A DNA stretch of 64,000 nt from Microbacterium sp. 10M-3C3 (lineage in GTDB: Bacteria > Actinomycetota > Actinomycetes > Actinomycetales > Microbacteriaceae), in contig NZ_CP034245.1 of the NCBI RefSeq assembly GCF_003931875.1, positions 2,914,001 through 2,978,000 of the forward strand, in the 5' to 3' direction. Within the stretch, counting starts at the first letter, position 1. Every line of letters starts with the position of its first letter. Below the pieces are notes generated by a model. The model was not told the DNA's origin. It saw nothing but the letters and a program-made list of their open reading frames with translations, and made no database searches. This document shows positions 32,427-40,427 of the stretch, piece after piece. The translations under genes were made by a program, and so were the position numbers.

Positions 32427-33439
32427 TCCGCCTCTCCCGTGGAGGTTCTCCGCTCTGCGGCGAGCTCCCTGGCCAGCGCAGTGAAGTCGAGTCGTTCCTC
32501 GCCGGTCTCCATCGCCCGGACGGCTTCGATCTGGATGCGGCCGGCGACCTCCCCGACGCGGCCGTTGCTCGCCTCATGGAGGACGTCTGCGAAGCGGAGG
32601 ATGTCGCCGGGTTCCTGGTCGACCAGCCGCGCGTTCGCCTCCAGATCCTCCAGCAGTGCCGACCAGTAGTCCCGGCCCTCCTGACGGGTCATCGTGCTGG
32701 GCACGAGCGGCATGGTCTTGAACCGGGTCACGACCTGGTCAGCCCAGTCACCGCCGAGGAGCCCGGAGTCGGCGACGTTCGCCCCGACATACAGGAACGT
32801 GGCACCGCACTTCTCGGACAGCTGCTTGAGATAGTTCGTCGCGTCGGACGCGCCCTGCCGGTCCTGGCGGAGATTGTGGATCTCGTCGATGATGATCAGC
32901 TCCGTGCGGCACTTCGCGACCGTATCGGCGATCGCCCGCAGCAGTTCGCCGCTGGTGGTGCGGGGCCGCACGGGGCGCCCGATGAACCCGGCGAACTCCA
33001 TCAGCAGGCTCTTCGGTGTGCAGTCCGCCGGGACGGAGACGTACATCACCGGGATCGCGTCGCGGCCGATGCCTCCGAACCGGCGGCGGCGCAGCTCAAA
33101 CTCCTTCGCCAGCCAGGTCGCCGCGGTCGACTTGCCGGCGTTGGGCACCCCGTCCACGATGACCCCCAGCGCGCCGCCGCGTTTGCGGCTGTTCACGATC
33201 ATCCGCGCCCGCATCTCGTCGCGGATGGCGCGCAGCTCCGGGGTGAAGGAGATGCGGCCGTTGCAGATGAAGTCCATGCGCTGCTGCCCATAGGCGACTC
33301 GATCTCGCTCAGGCAGGGCGTCGAGCTCCTTGCGGGTCAGCAGCGGCGGCTCGGAGAGATGCTCCTCGACGAACGCCGCCCATCCGGATCTCGTCTGCCA
33401 GTTCGGTCTCGGAACCGAATCGATGTCCAGCTCGATCAT
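32423..33439 (-). CDS. tnsC: TnsC-like AAA+ transposition regulator
   Basis: ATPase linking target selector and transposase. From the ATG at 33439 (overlapping the tnsB stop as ATGA) it has 338 residues: Walker A VDGVPNAGKSTAA (G97 to S104), Walker B ELIIIDEIHNL (D185, E186) and a sensor-like TFLYVGANVAD. The N-terminal 90 residues (WAAFVEEHLSEPPLLTRKEL) resemble TnsC/TniB leaders that contact TnsB. The open frame up to 33835 is a shadow of tnsB. Confidence 0.9.
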   Translation of the reverse strand: MIELDIDSVPRPNWQTRSGWAAFVEEHLSEPPLLTRKELDALPERDRVAYGQQRMDFICNGRISFTPELRAIRDEMRARMIVNSRKRGGALGVIVDGVPNAGKSTAATWLAKEFELRRRRFGGIGRDAIPVMYVSVPADCTPKSLLMEFAGFIGRPVRPRTTSGELLRAIADTVAKCRTELIIIDEIHNLRQDRQGASDATNYLKQLSEKCGATFLYVGANVADSGLLGGDWADQVVTRFKTMPLVPSTMTRQEGRDYWSALLEDLEANARLVDQEPGDILRFADVLHEASNGRVGEVAGRIQIEAVRAMETGEERLDFTALARELAAERRTSTGEAE

Positions 33440-35514
33440 TCCAGCCTCCCTCTCAACTCCGGGTTCTCCACGGAGAACCCGCCCGCCTCGCGCCATGCCG
33501 CGTCGTCCGGATCTGGGCTCTCCAGGAATCCGTGCCCACCCGTGCGGCGGAATCGCGCCTGCCCGGTGGCCGTGTCGTCCACGGTCTCGGGGATGTCCAC
33601 CTCGTCGGCGGTGATCTGATGGGAGAGCACCATGTCGTCGTCGCGTGCCGCCTCGGCCTGAGCAACCTGCCGGTCGGGCCTCGGGTCCCCGTAGCGTCCT
33701 TTCCGCAGCCCCTGCAGGAGCGCCTTCTTCGCCCGTTCCCGACCGTCTTCGGTCCGGGGCTGACTGTCGGCGATGCGTTGGGCAAGCAGCCGGTCGCGTT
33801 CGAACGGGGTCCGCGCGGCGGACCCGTGCGTCCACTGCATCGGGATGAACCGATCGCCCAGATCGAGCCAGATCGTGTGGAAGTCATGCGGATCGAACCG
33901 GATCGTCCACTTCTTCTTCCGCGATGTACTGCGCATCACCGCGCGTGCTTCCTTCGACGAGTAGACGCGTCGTCCCCGGTTGATGCCGTAACTCTGCGGT
34001 ATCCGGTTCTCCGCGGGCAGCAAGCTCACGTACTCCTCCGGCCCGAACGGCACCGGCAGCTCCGGCGCTTGTTCCCGCAGCATGTTCGCCATCTCCAGCG
34101 GCGTCCACATCCGCGACGGGCGTATCGGATCCCGAAGCCCCGGGTGCGGCCGGTTCACCCACACCACAGCGATCCAGTCCTCCAACAACTCCTGCACCTG
34201 AGTGAGCGTCGGCGCCAGATGCTCGGCCGTATCACTGCCCCGGTGCTCGACGCTGCGACCGACGTGGCTGCGCAGGTACTGCGCGAACTGCTCGTTGAAC
34301 GAGTCGAACTTCTGCTCCACGTGCGGCTTGCCCGTCGGCGTGTACGGCGGGGCCAGGATGAGCGAGATCCCCAGCCGCTCACAGGCGGCACGGAAGTCCT
34401 TCGACGTGTAGATCTTGCCGTTGTCGGTAGTGATCACCTCCGGGAACACGTACGGGACCGCCGTCCGGTACGCGTCCAGCTCCTCCTGGCTGATGCCGAA
34501 CGGATCCGCCCAAGCCTCCGACACCAGCTCCCGGGTGCGCCGATTGCTTGCCGGCCGCAGCCCATATGGGGTCAGCGCCCGCGCCAGTAGCGCGACGAGG
34601 TCCACCGACTTCGTCCCGTACGGGCGCACGAGCGCCGCCAACGGCAACCGTGCGTCGACCGCGTACAGGATGGTCAGCTCCGGGCGGGCCACTCCCCCGC
34701 GTGCAGTGATCTTCCCGTTCGGCAGCAGCACCTCGGCGTCAAGCCGCGTCGTGTCGATCTGCACGTGCTCCCCCAGCCGCACCGCCCCGTGAGAGGAGAA
34801 CAACCGGTCGGGGACTTTCGCCGTCGTGGCACGCAGCTTTGCGGTGCTCTTCAGGTGTGCGGCCAAGGGGAACGTGTCGATGATCCGTCGCAGCGTCGAC
34901 TCGCTCGGCATCGGAAACGGCGGGCTATCGCCGTAGCGGTCTTCGACCGCCCACCGGATATCGGTCATCAGCCGGATGATCGTGGCTGTTGACTCGCGCA
35001 CCGCGATGCCGATCTGCTCCTCCACGATCTCCAGCAGGCAGGGGTCCCATCGCGATGTCTTCACCGCCGTCGCCCGTCCGTCGATCGCCCCGGGCAGCCC
35101 GCGCTCCTTGTACGCGGCGGCTCGGCGGCGCAGCGTCCGATCACTTACCGCCGCGTCCGGAAGCTGTGCGCGCACACCGGCGAGGATCTCCTCGATCCCG
35201 CGCCGGGTGTCCTCCGGGGTCCTGCCGACGACGTTCAGCAGGTCGAAGTAGCGACGTACCGCGTCCTCCCACACCAGAGCCGCCGCCTGCGATGACTCTC
35301 CCAATCCGTGCAGCACCGCATCGTTACGGACCGCAATCCGCTTCGACGCTCCTCGGTTCCAATCGACGCTCGGATCGTGGATCAGCTCACTGATCAGCGC
35401 CACCCTGGTGAACCCGCCGTGGACGGAGCGGAGCCTGGCCTCGCGAGCGTCGAAAGCGATGAGCTCGAACTCGGTGTCCTCCCACATCAGCCGGTCACCG
35501 AGCTTGAGCCTCAT
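33436..35514 (-). CDS. tnsB: TnsB-like DDE transposase
   Basis: Catalytic transposase of 692 residues that binds the element ends and joins 3' ends to the target. N-terminal helix-turn-helix domains precede a retroviral-integrase core with D254 (EHVQIDTTRLDAEVL), D364 (VITTDNGKIY) and E400 (GKPHVEQKFDSFNEQ), then a Mu-type beta domain and a charged tail. The first 115 residues include the MWEDTEFELIAFD start region typical of TnsB/TniA. ATG 35514 overlaps the tnsA stop (TAATG) and has GGAGG 8 bases upstream; ATG 35520 is a less well spaced alternative. Confidence 0.93.
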   Translation of the reverse strand: MRLKLGDRLMWEDTEFELIAFDAREARLRSVHGGFTRVALISELIHDPSVDWNRGASKRIAVRNDAVLHGLGESSQAAALVWEDAVRRYFDLLNVVGRTPEDTRRGIEEILAGVRAQLPDAAVSDRTLRRRAAAYKERGLPGAIDGRATAVKTSRWDPCLLEIVEEQIGIAVRESTATIIRLMTDIRWAVEDRYGDSPPFPMPSESTLRRIIDTFPLAAHLKSTAKLRATTAKVPDRLFSSHGAVRLGEHVQIDTTRLDAEVLLPNGKITARGGVARPELTILYAVDARLPLAALVRPYGTKSVDLVALLARALTPYGLRPASNRRTRELVSEAWADPFGISQEELDAYRTAVPYVFPEVITTDNGKIYTSKDFRAACERLGISLILAPPYTPTGKPHVEQKFDSFNEQFAQYLRSHVGRSVEHRGSDTAEHLAPTLTQVQELLEDWIAVVWVNRPHPGLRDPIRPSRMWTPLEMANMLREQAPELPVPFGPEEYVSLLPAENRIPQSYGINRGRRVYSSKEARAVMRSTSRKKKWTIRFDPHDFHTIWLDLGDRFIPMQWTHGSAARTPFERDRLLAQRIADSQPRTEDGRERAKKALLQGLRKGRYGDPRPDRQVAQAEAARDDDMVLSHQITADEVDIPETVDDTATGQARFRRTGGHGFLESPDPDDAAWREAGGFSVENPELRGRLE

Positions 35515-36269
35515 TACCATCCCCTCCCCGCGGACGCCGCGAGCGTGTTCCGTTCGATCGGCGCATCCAGATCCACCTCGAGCGACCCGTGCCACAGCGC
35601 TGCGTACAGCACACCGCGCGCGGGGATGTCCGTTTCCCCGATCAGCTCGATCCACTCCCCCAGCGGCAGCAGCTCGCCTGCCCGTGCGGCAAGCAGCCCC
35701 CGCACATCCGCAGGGCAGGACCACCGCGGATACCGGTACCCGGCGAGGAAGCGCAAGTTCGTCGCCTCCTGCTCGGACAGGTCGCACACGATCCCGTAGT
35801 CGACCTCCGCCGCCGCGCACAACGCCGCGGTGCGCGCGAACGCCCGCTCGTGACGCTCACGGATCCGCTCTCGCGGCTTGACGTCCACCAGCAGCGACCG
35901 TTCGTCCGTCCGGTCGAGCAGCACATCCGGGAAGCGACCTCCCTTGGTGTCCGCCCACGTGACCTTCATCGGCTGCGTCGCGATGCCCACCACCGACGGA
36001 TCCCGGTCGAACGACATCAGCGCGCGCATCTCGTACAGCGACTCGAACCAGTGATGCCGTCCCGTCGTCGCCGCCCAGTACCTTCCCGCATAGCTCTGCT
36101 TATCCGGGTAGGACTCCGACTCGCGCACCTCCGACAGCGGCGCCGTCCGCAACTCGCCCATCGACAGCCCGTCGAACTGGCGGTTCGCCCCGTCCCACTT
36201 CACCAAGAGCGTCGCCTGCTCCACCGCGCTGGGATCCAGCACCGTGGGGATCGCTCTCGTGAGCCGCAT
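35514..36269 (-). CDS. tnsA: TnsA-like endonuclease
   Basis: Restriction-like nuclease that cuts the 5' ends so the element moves by cut and paste. The 251-residue protein from ATG 36269 (GAGGTGG upstream; the frame reaches 36338) has the TnsA catalytic set: E76 in HHWFESLYE, D115 in GRFPDVLLD and K131 in LLVDVKPRERI. The C-terminal part, with a region resembling the TnsC-contacting domain, is present. The first gene of the four-gene operon, transcribed away from the phased repeat array. Presence of an intact catalytic TnsA argues against a replicative Tn5053-type element. Confidence 0.88.
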   Translation of the reverse strand: MRLTRAIPTVLDPSAVEQATLLVKWDGANRQFDGLSMGELRTAPLSEVRESESYPDKQSYAGRYWAATTGRHHWFESLYEMRALMSFDRDPSVVGIATQPMKVTWADTKGGRFPDVLLDRTDERSLLVDVKPRERIRERHERAFARTAALCAAAEVDYGIVCDLSEQEATNLRFLAGYRYPRWSCPADVRGLLAARAGELLPLGEWIELIGETDIPARGVLYAALWHGSLEVDLDAPIERNTLAASAGRGW

Positions 36270-36355
36270 CAGCCACCTCGCGCTTCCGACCCGCCGGCGC
36301 GAGCCTGACACCGCCAGTGTGAGAGCGTCCAGCCGCACCCAGCCGCGACACGCCG

Positions 36356-36438
36356 CGCCGTGGCCAACTAACCTGCGACCATGGCCACCTCCGTGACGCC
36401 GTGGCCATCAATCCTGGAACTTTGGCCACCTCTCGTGA
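36356..36438. repeat. Phased repeat array, candidate Tn7-like right-end TnsB sites
   Basis: Two adjacent units of 41 and 42 bp (36356-36396 and 36397-36438) share CGCCGTGGCCA, CCTG, TGGCCACCTC and CGTGA. Counted as half-units, four TGGCCA/TGGCCAC cores start at 36361, 36382, 36402 and 36423, spaced 21, 20 and 21 bases. Overlapping sites phased at about two helical turns next to tnsA are how Tn7 right ends are built, so these are likely TnsB binding sites. Confidence 0.65.
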
Positions 36439-36589
36439 AAACGAACATTCATGAGCGGAACATCACGAAAACATAACAAGAAGGTCTTCCCTTCCGTTAC
36501 CTCACCGTTATAGAGTCATCGCACGGTAGTCGTTTTGCTGTGGCGGCTACCGGCATGTGATTGCAGGACAACTCTTGGTGCAGGGACAA

Positions 36590-36619
36590 GGGCCGGCCGG
36601 AAGCCTCTCCGACCGGCCC
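36590..36619 (+). terminator. Hairpin with T-run before the DUF222 gene
   Basis: GGGCCGGCCGGA pairs with TCCGACCGGCCC (one mismatch, 6-base loop) and is followed by TTTT. It would terminate plus-strand transcription entering from the transposon side, or act as an attenuator 48 bases before the DUF222 start. The 36439-36589 stretch to its left holds AT-richer DNA with no gene. Confidence 0.6.
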
Positions 36620-36666
36620 TTTTCTCTGCTCGGCGTCATGTCGGAGGTTGGTGCGACAGTAAGCAC

Positions 36667-38001
36667 ATGATCGACACTGCGAGCATCGCTCATCCTGACG
36701 AGGATGACGCCGCGCTCGCGGGCATCGTGGACCGGCTCGTCGCGGCCGACGAAGCGCTCGCCGAGATCGAGGCGGCGAAAATCTGCGACCTCGCCGCCGC
36801 TCTGCGGATCGCGAACAAGCGTGCCGCTCACCAGTCGGCCGAGACGCGGATGCGCGAACTCGAAGAACGATCGATCGCCGCTGAGATCGGACTCGCGACC
36901 CGGGTCAACGACCGGGCGGTGCAGAACCGGATGCACGCGGCCCTGGAGCTGGTGGACGGCTACCCGGCGACCCTCGACGCGCTGGCCCAGAGTCGCATCT
37001 CGGCACGGCACGCGATGGTCATCGTCGAGACCGGACGGGCGCTGACCGACCCCGACACCCGCGCGCTGTACGAGGCGACGGTGCTGGAGCGGGCGCTGCG
37101 GGATACCGCGCCGCGGACGAGGGCGTTCGCCGAACAGGTCGTCGAAGAACTGCACCCCTGCTCGATCACGGAACGGCACCGGGAGGCGGTGAAGGGGCGG
37201 ACGGTGTGGATGCAGCGCCGGGGCGAGGGCATGTCCGAACTGGGCATGATCGCGCCCACCGTCCTCGCCGAAGGCATCTGGGACCGGCTCACCCAGCAAG
37301 CCCACGAGATCAAAGCCGCGCAGGTCGCCGCGCCCGAGGGTGACACCGAGGATGACGACGCGGTCTACGACCAGCGGAACCTGGACCAGATCCGCGCGGA
37401 CATCGCCATCGACCTGCTCCTGACCGGCGGACCCACCATCGACCCCACCACCGGCGCCATCACCGGCGCACTCGGCGGGCTCGCCGCCATCCAGGCCCGC
37501 GCGTCGATCGTCATCCCCGCGCTGACCGCCGCCGGGCTCGCCGACCGCGGCGCCACCCTCGACGGCGCCATTCCGATCGACGCCGACACCGCACGGTGCC
37601 TGCTGGCGGGAGCGGCGTCGTGGGAGCGGATCTTCACCCACCCCATCCACGGACACGTGCTCGCCACCGACACCTACCGGCGACCCGCGAACCTCGACCG
37701 CTACCTCGCCGCCCGCGACATCCACTGCCGCTTCCCCGGATGCCGACGCCCCGCCCGACACTGCGACCGCGACCACAACCGCGACTGGGCGCTCGGCGGC
37801 ACGACCGACGCGTGCAACCTCGCCTGCCTCTGCAAACGCCACCACGCGCTGAAAACCGAGAAACCCTGGAAACCCGTCCAACAACGCGACGGCAGCATCC
37901 ACTGGACCAGCCCCCTCGGACGATCGTCGACCGACCCACCCGAGCGATACGTCATCTTCCGCGACGAACCCGACCCCCCACCCGGCGACCCACCCTTCTG
38001 A
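36667..38001 (+). CDS. DUF222 domain protein with C-terminal HNH nuclease motif
   Basis: Protein of 444 residues in the large DUF222/HNH family of high-GC actinobacteria, usually chromosomal and multicopy; function uncertain. The helical DUF222 region covers about residues 20-330; the C-terminus has FPGCRRPARHCDRDHNRDW and then CNLACLCKRHHALK, a zinc-type HNH arrangement with two Cys pairs. ATG 36667 is used because residues MIDTASIAHPDEDDAALAGI fit; no strong ribosome site is visible. Confidence 0.85.
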   Translation: MIDTASIAHPDEDDAALAGIVDRLVAADEALAEIEAAKICDLAAALRIANKRAAHQSAETRMRELEERSIAAEIGLATRVNDRAVQNRMHAALELVDGYPATLDALAQSRISARHAMVIVETGRALTDPDTRALYEATVLERALRDTAPRTRAFAEQVVEELHPCSITERHREAVKGRTVWMQRRGEGMSELGMIAPTVLAEGIWDRLTQQAHEIKAAQVAAPEGDTEDDDAVYDQRNLDQIRADIAIDLLLTGGPTIDPTTGAITGALGGLAAIQARASIVIPALTAAGLADRGATLDGAIPIDADTARCLLAGAASWERIFTHPIHGHVLATDTYRRPANLDRYLAARDIHCRFPGCRRPARHCDRDHNRDWALGGTTDACNLACLCKRHHALKTEKPWKPVQQRDGSIHWTSPLGRSSTDPPERYVIFRDEPDPPPGDPPF

Positions 38002-38294
38002 ACGCCCGTCGCCGTCTCGATGCGCGGCCACGGCTTGCCCCCTCCGGCGGCATACGGCGTGATTGACCTGCCGATGCTTCGCGAGAGCCCGTACGACGAG
38101 ACCCACGCGAGCAGCTCGTCCTGCGAGAACACCGAGGGCATGTCGCCGTCGCAGTCCGTCCACGAGCGGAGCTTCTCCACGATCCACGCGGCGGTCTGTC
38201 CCGGACCTCGTCGGGACGCGGCGGCTCCCGCCGTCGCGCCGACGGACCGAGCCGAGGAGATCGACTGCACTTCCACAAAGCACGACCCGTCCAA
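38000..38294 (-). pseudogene. Epoxide hydrolase C-terminal remnant
   Basis: A minus-strand frame contains GQTAAWIVEKLRSWTDCDGD and SVFSQDELLAWVSSYGLSRS followed by IGRSITPYA. This closely follows the cap and C-terminal segment of EphB-type epoxide hydrolases (AAWIVEKFRSWSDCDGD, FTKDELLTxVxLYW). No catalytic alpha/beta-hydrolase N-terminal domain precedes it, and its tail runs into the DUF222 gene's 3' end. A degraded fragment. Confidence 0.7.
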
Positions 38295-38309
38295 GGCCGC
38301 CGGGCCTAG

Positions 38310-39008
38310 CGGAATAAGCTGCAGACCGGACAGGGTTCCAGCCTCATCAAGGCTGATTCGGAGGCCCTGCGCTATCTGGACGGCTGGTCACACCATCGCA
38401 ACTGGGGTTCGAGCGACAAGCTCATCGACAATCGGGCCACCATCAACGACCGGCTCGCCGGCAAGCAGGTCTTCAACTCCGAGTGGGAGTTTCTGACGGG
38501 CGGTACGAATGAGACACGCATGGTCGAGACGGCACAGTCGATCATGAACTGGATGACCTTCATGGACGCCCCCACGTGGTACTGGCTGCACGCTCTCACG
38601 CCGACGTACAACTCGGAGTCGGAGGGGTATGGACTGGGACTGTGGCGCCCGAGCGACGATCCGATCGAGGCGGGCGATCCGTACGCCGACATCGCTCCCC
38701 AGCATTGGCGCCCGATCAAGACGAACTGGCACGGTGTCGCGCCCTTCGTCCAGCACCTGCCTTGGGACTCGACACGTCTGCAGGTAGACGAGAAGACGCT
38801 GCGTAAGAGTCAGCGGATCATGGCCTGGGAATCGCCGGACGGAAGCGCGGGGCTCGCGCTGACCAATCGATCGGGCCAGCCCCGCAGTCTCAGCGAACAC
38901 CGTCAGATCGTCGACGCCATCGCGTCTCAAGATGCCCCTCGCGCCCGCGCGCTTACCGAGTCGCATCTCCGTAACGCCTACGCGGCACTCAGCCGCGCGA
39001 AGCGCTGA
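38310..39008 (+). pseudogene. Chimeric remnant: glycoside hydrolase fragment joined to a GntR/FCD tail
   Basis: The frame is open for 232 codons after a TAG at 38307. Its first 190 or so codons (FNSEWEFLTGGTNETR, then MNWMTFMDAPTWYWLHALTP, GLWRPSDD, ALTNRS) look like the C-terminal half of a secreted glycoside hydrolase, possibly GH30-like. From about 38880 it becomes SEHRQIVDAIASQDAPRARA and LTESHLRNAY, the last helices of an FCD-type GntR regulator. The parts have no functional relation, so a deletion probably fused two dead genes. Confidence 0.7.
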
Positions 39009-39024
39009 CAGCGGGCGCCGAGAG

Positions 39025-39312
39025 TCACGACTGCCCCTCCGACGGGAAGGATCCACCGTCGCCCGCGACGCAGGCAGATCGCGACCACAACACGGTGATA
39101 TGCCGTGCCGCGCCCGAGCGCGATACGCTCGTCGTCGGGGCCGATGTGGGTGGCGTCGACGACGCGACGGTAGACCCTCCCCCATCCGTTCCCTGGTCGC
39201 CGCGGTACTCGGCGGTGTTCTCGAGGACGGTGAACTTGGTGATCGACACGCGACCCGCTTGCTGGACTTCCGGGTCTGCGGCCAGGTTCCCGGTGATGAA
39301 TCGAACGTACAT
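39025..39312 (-). pseudogene. SSB-like N-terminal fragment, frame lost after residue 45
   Basis: From an ATG at 39312 the first 45 residues (MYVRFITGNLAADPEVQQAG, then VSITKFTVLENTAEYRGDQ) resemble the start of single-strand DNA-binding proteins found on actinobacterial mobile elements. The rest (STVASSTPPTSAPTTSVSR) is not OB-fold-like; near 39170 a better protein-like reading (VVDATHIGPDDERIALGRG) appears in another frame, suggesting a frameshift. Ribosome site is weak. Confidence 0.5.
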
Positions 39313-39617
39313 GGCTGTACCTGCTTTCTTCTAGCGATTGGTGACTGGCGGAGAGGCCATTTTGCGGGCTGCGTTATTCGTCAAGAACGCAGTCAGCCGC
39401 TCGGGTCCCTTGAGCGAAGTCAAGGCCGCCCACCACGCCAGAGCGACAGCTCGTTCACATGATCTCGGCGACGCCCGCCGAAACCTCTGGAACCGGTTCT
39501 GCACTCGTTCGGGTTTCAATAGGGGTTTTGAGCACCCGAGCTTCCACCAAACTCGGGAGGCGAGCTGTGGAGTTGCTCGCTTGATGGCGGTGTTCTGTGA
39601 TCGTTCGGTGGCGCCGG
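39313..39617. other. Non-coding flank of the resolvase transposon
   Basis: No credible gene. The stretch lies downstream of the AAA ATPase gene and probably holds one transposon end: read outward, CTTGACGAATAACGCAG (39369-39385) resembles GAGACGAATTATGGCGAG at the resolvase side (42454-42471). A pair of direct-repeat-like blocks around 39505-39560 (GGGTTTCAATAGG, CACCCGAGCTTCC, CTCGGGAGG) includes an ACCCGAG/CTCGGG inverted pair that could end transcription from the ATPase gene. Confidence 0.4.
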
Positions 39618-40427
39618 TCAGCTCCCGATGACGAGTACGCTGGCGGCGGCTTCGACGACGTCGTCGGTGATTGTCTCGAGTTCGTTGATCTTGAGGATGC
39701 GGTTGATCTGGGGGAACAAGCGCTCGAGGAGGCGGAAGTTTCCGCGGGTGATGCGTTCGATGGCGGCGACGGCTTGGGCGTCGGTGAAGTCGTCTGGGTT
39801 GAGGGTGCGTCCGAGGCGTGTCCAGTGTCGGTCGAGGACGAAGAGGAGTTCGTCTCGGCCAAGGGCGCGGTAGCGGTGGGAGAACCCGAGGCGGCTGTAG
39901 AGCTGGGGGTAGTGGCGGAAGCGTTGGTCGATGCCGGGCATGCCGATCAAGATGATCGCGAGATGGGTACGGTCGTGTTCGTCGCGAAGCAGCTCGAGCG
40001 CGGTGGGCGTGAGGCGCTCGGCTTCGTCGACGATGAGCAGTTCGACCCACCGTGTGGTGTCGGCGGTGTTCACTCCGGTGACTTTCCCGATGGTGCGGAG
40101 GTGCTCGTCGATACAGATGCCGACTTTGACACGCCATCTGCTGATGTCTCCCATGAGGTCTCTGGGTCGCGGGAGGACCTCGGGTGTGTAGAACACGGTG
40201 CGGGAGCGATGCGCGAGCGCGTAGTGTTTCGCGTCGTCCTCGCTCCTCGGGCCCCACGCGGTGATGAAAGGCTGGAGGGTGTCCCAGTTGGCGTAGCGGC
40301 GGGCGGAGTTGGTCTTTCCGACTCCAGCGTCACCGTGGCAGATGCCGATGGTGCGTTCCTTCTTCACCGCGTTCGCGAACTCGGTGAAGCGGCGGTGTTC
40401 CTTCGTGACGATGAAGCTCTGGGTCAT
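39618..40427 (-). CDS. AAA ATPase, transposition helper (TniB/TnsC-like)
   Basis: ATPase of 269 residues expected to partner the adjacent DDE transposase. Walker A GDAGVGKTNSARR lies near residue 33, Walker B ELLIVDEAERL near residue 130, then a sensor IILIGMPGIDQR. The MuB/TniB pattern FYTPEVLPRPRDLM is present. ATG 40427 shares bases with the transposase stop (TGATG). No TniQ gene follows, unlike Tn5053. Confidence 0.88.
   Translation of the reverse strand: MTQSFIVTKEHRRFTEFANAVKKERTIGICHGDAGVGKTNSARRYANWDTLQPFITAWGPRSEDDAKHYALAHRSRTVFYTPEVLPRPRDLMGDISRWRVKVGICIDEHLRTIGKVTGVNTADTTRWVELLIVDEAERLTPTALELLRDEHDRTHLAIILIGMPGIDQRFRHYPQLYSRLGFSHRYRALGRDELLFVLDRHWTRLGRTLNPDDFTDAQAVAAIERITRGNFRLLERLFPQINRILKINELETITDDVVEAAASVLVIGS

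Larger units (their letters stand above)
30679..36473 (-). mobile_element. Tn7-like transposition module (tnsA-tnsB-tnsC-tniQ); borders approximate
   Basis: Four tightly coupled genes encode TnsA endonuclease, TnsB DDE transposase, TnsC AAA regulator and a TniQ target selector, the core of a Tn7-like cut-and-paste element. A phased repeat array beside tnsA (36356-36438) fits the Tn7 right end. A TGTTTCGTATGG sequence at 30679 with inverted copies is a left-end candidate, compared with TGTTTTCGTGATG reading inward from 36473. I find no matching 5-bp duplication, so exact borders and the amount of cargo are unresolved. Confidence 0.75.

Noticed and set aside
30679..36473. CRISPR-associated transposon
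   Set aside because: TnsABC and TniQ are present, but no Cas gene and no CRISPR-like repeat array occurs anywhere in the window.
36667..38001. HNH protein as part of the Tn7-like element
   Set aside because: DUF222/HNH genes are common chromosomal genes in this group, and it lies outside the candidate right-end repeats with its own hairpin-separated region.
38520..39008. A genuine 162-residue protein starting at 38520
   Set aside because: The frame is open back to 38310, and its two halves match unrelated families (glycoside hydrolase and FCD regulator), so a deletion chimera is more likely.
39331..39617. Arg-rich minus-strand frame downstream of the AAA ATPase
   Set aside because: It is a fused shadow frame with no domain signal and no start of its own; the AAA gene ends at 39618.
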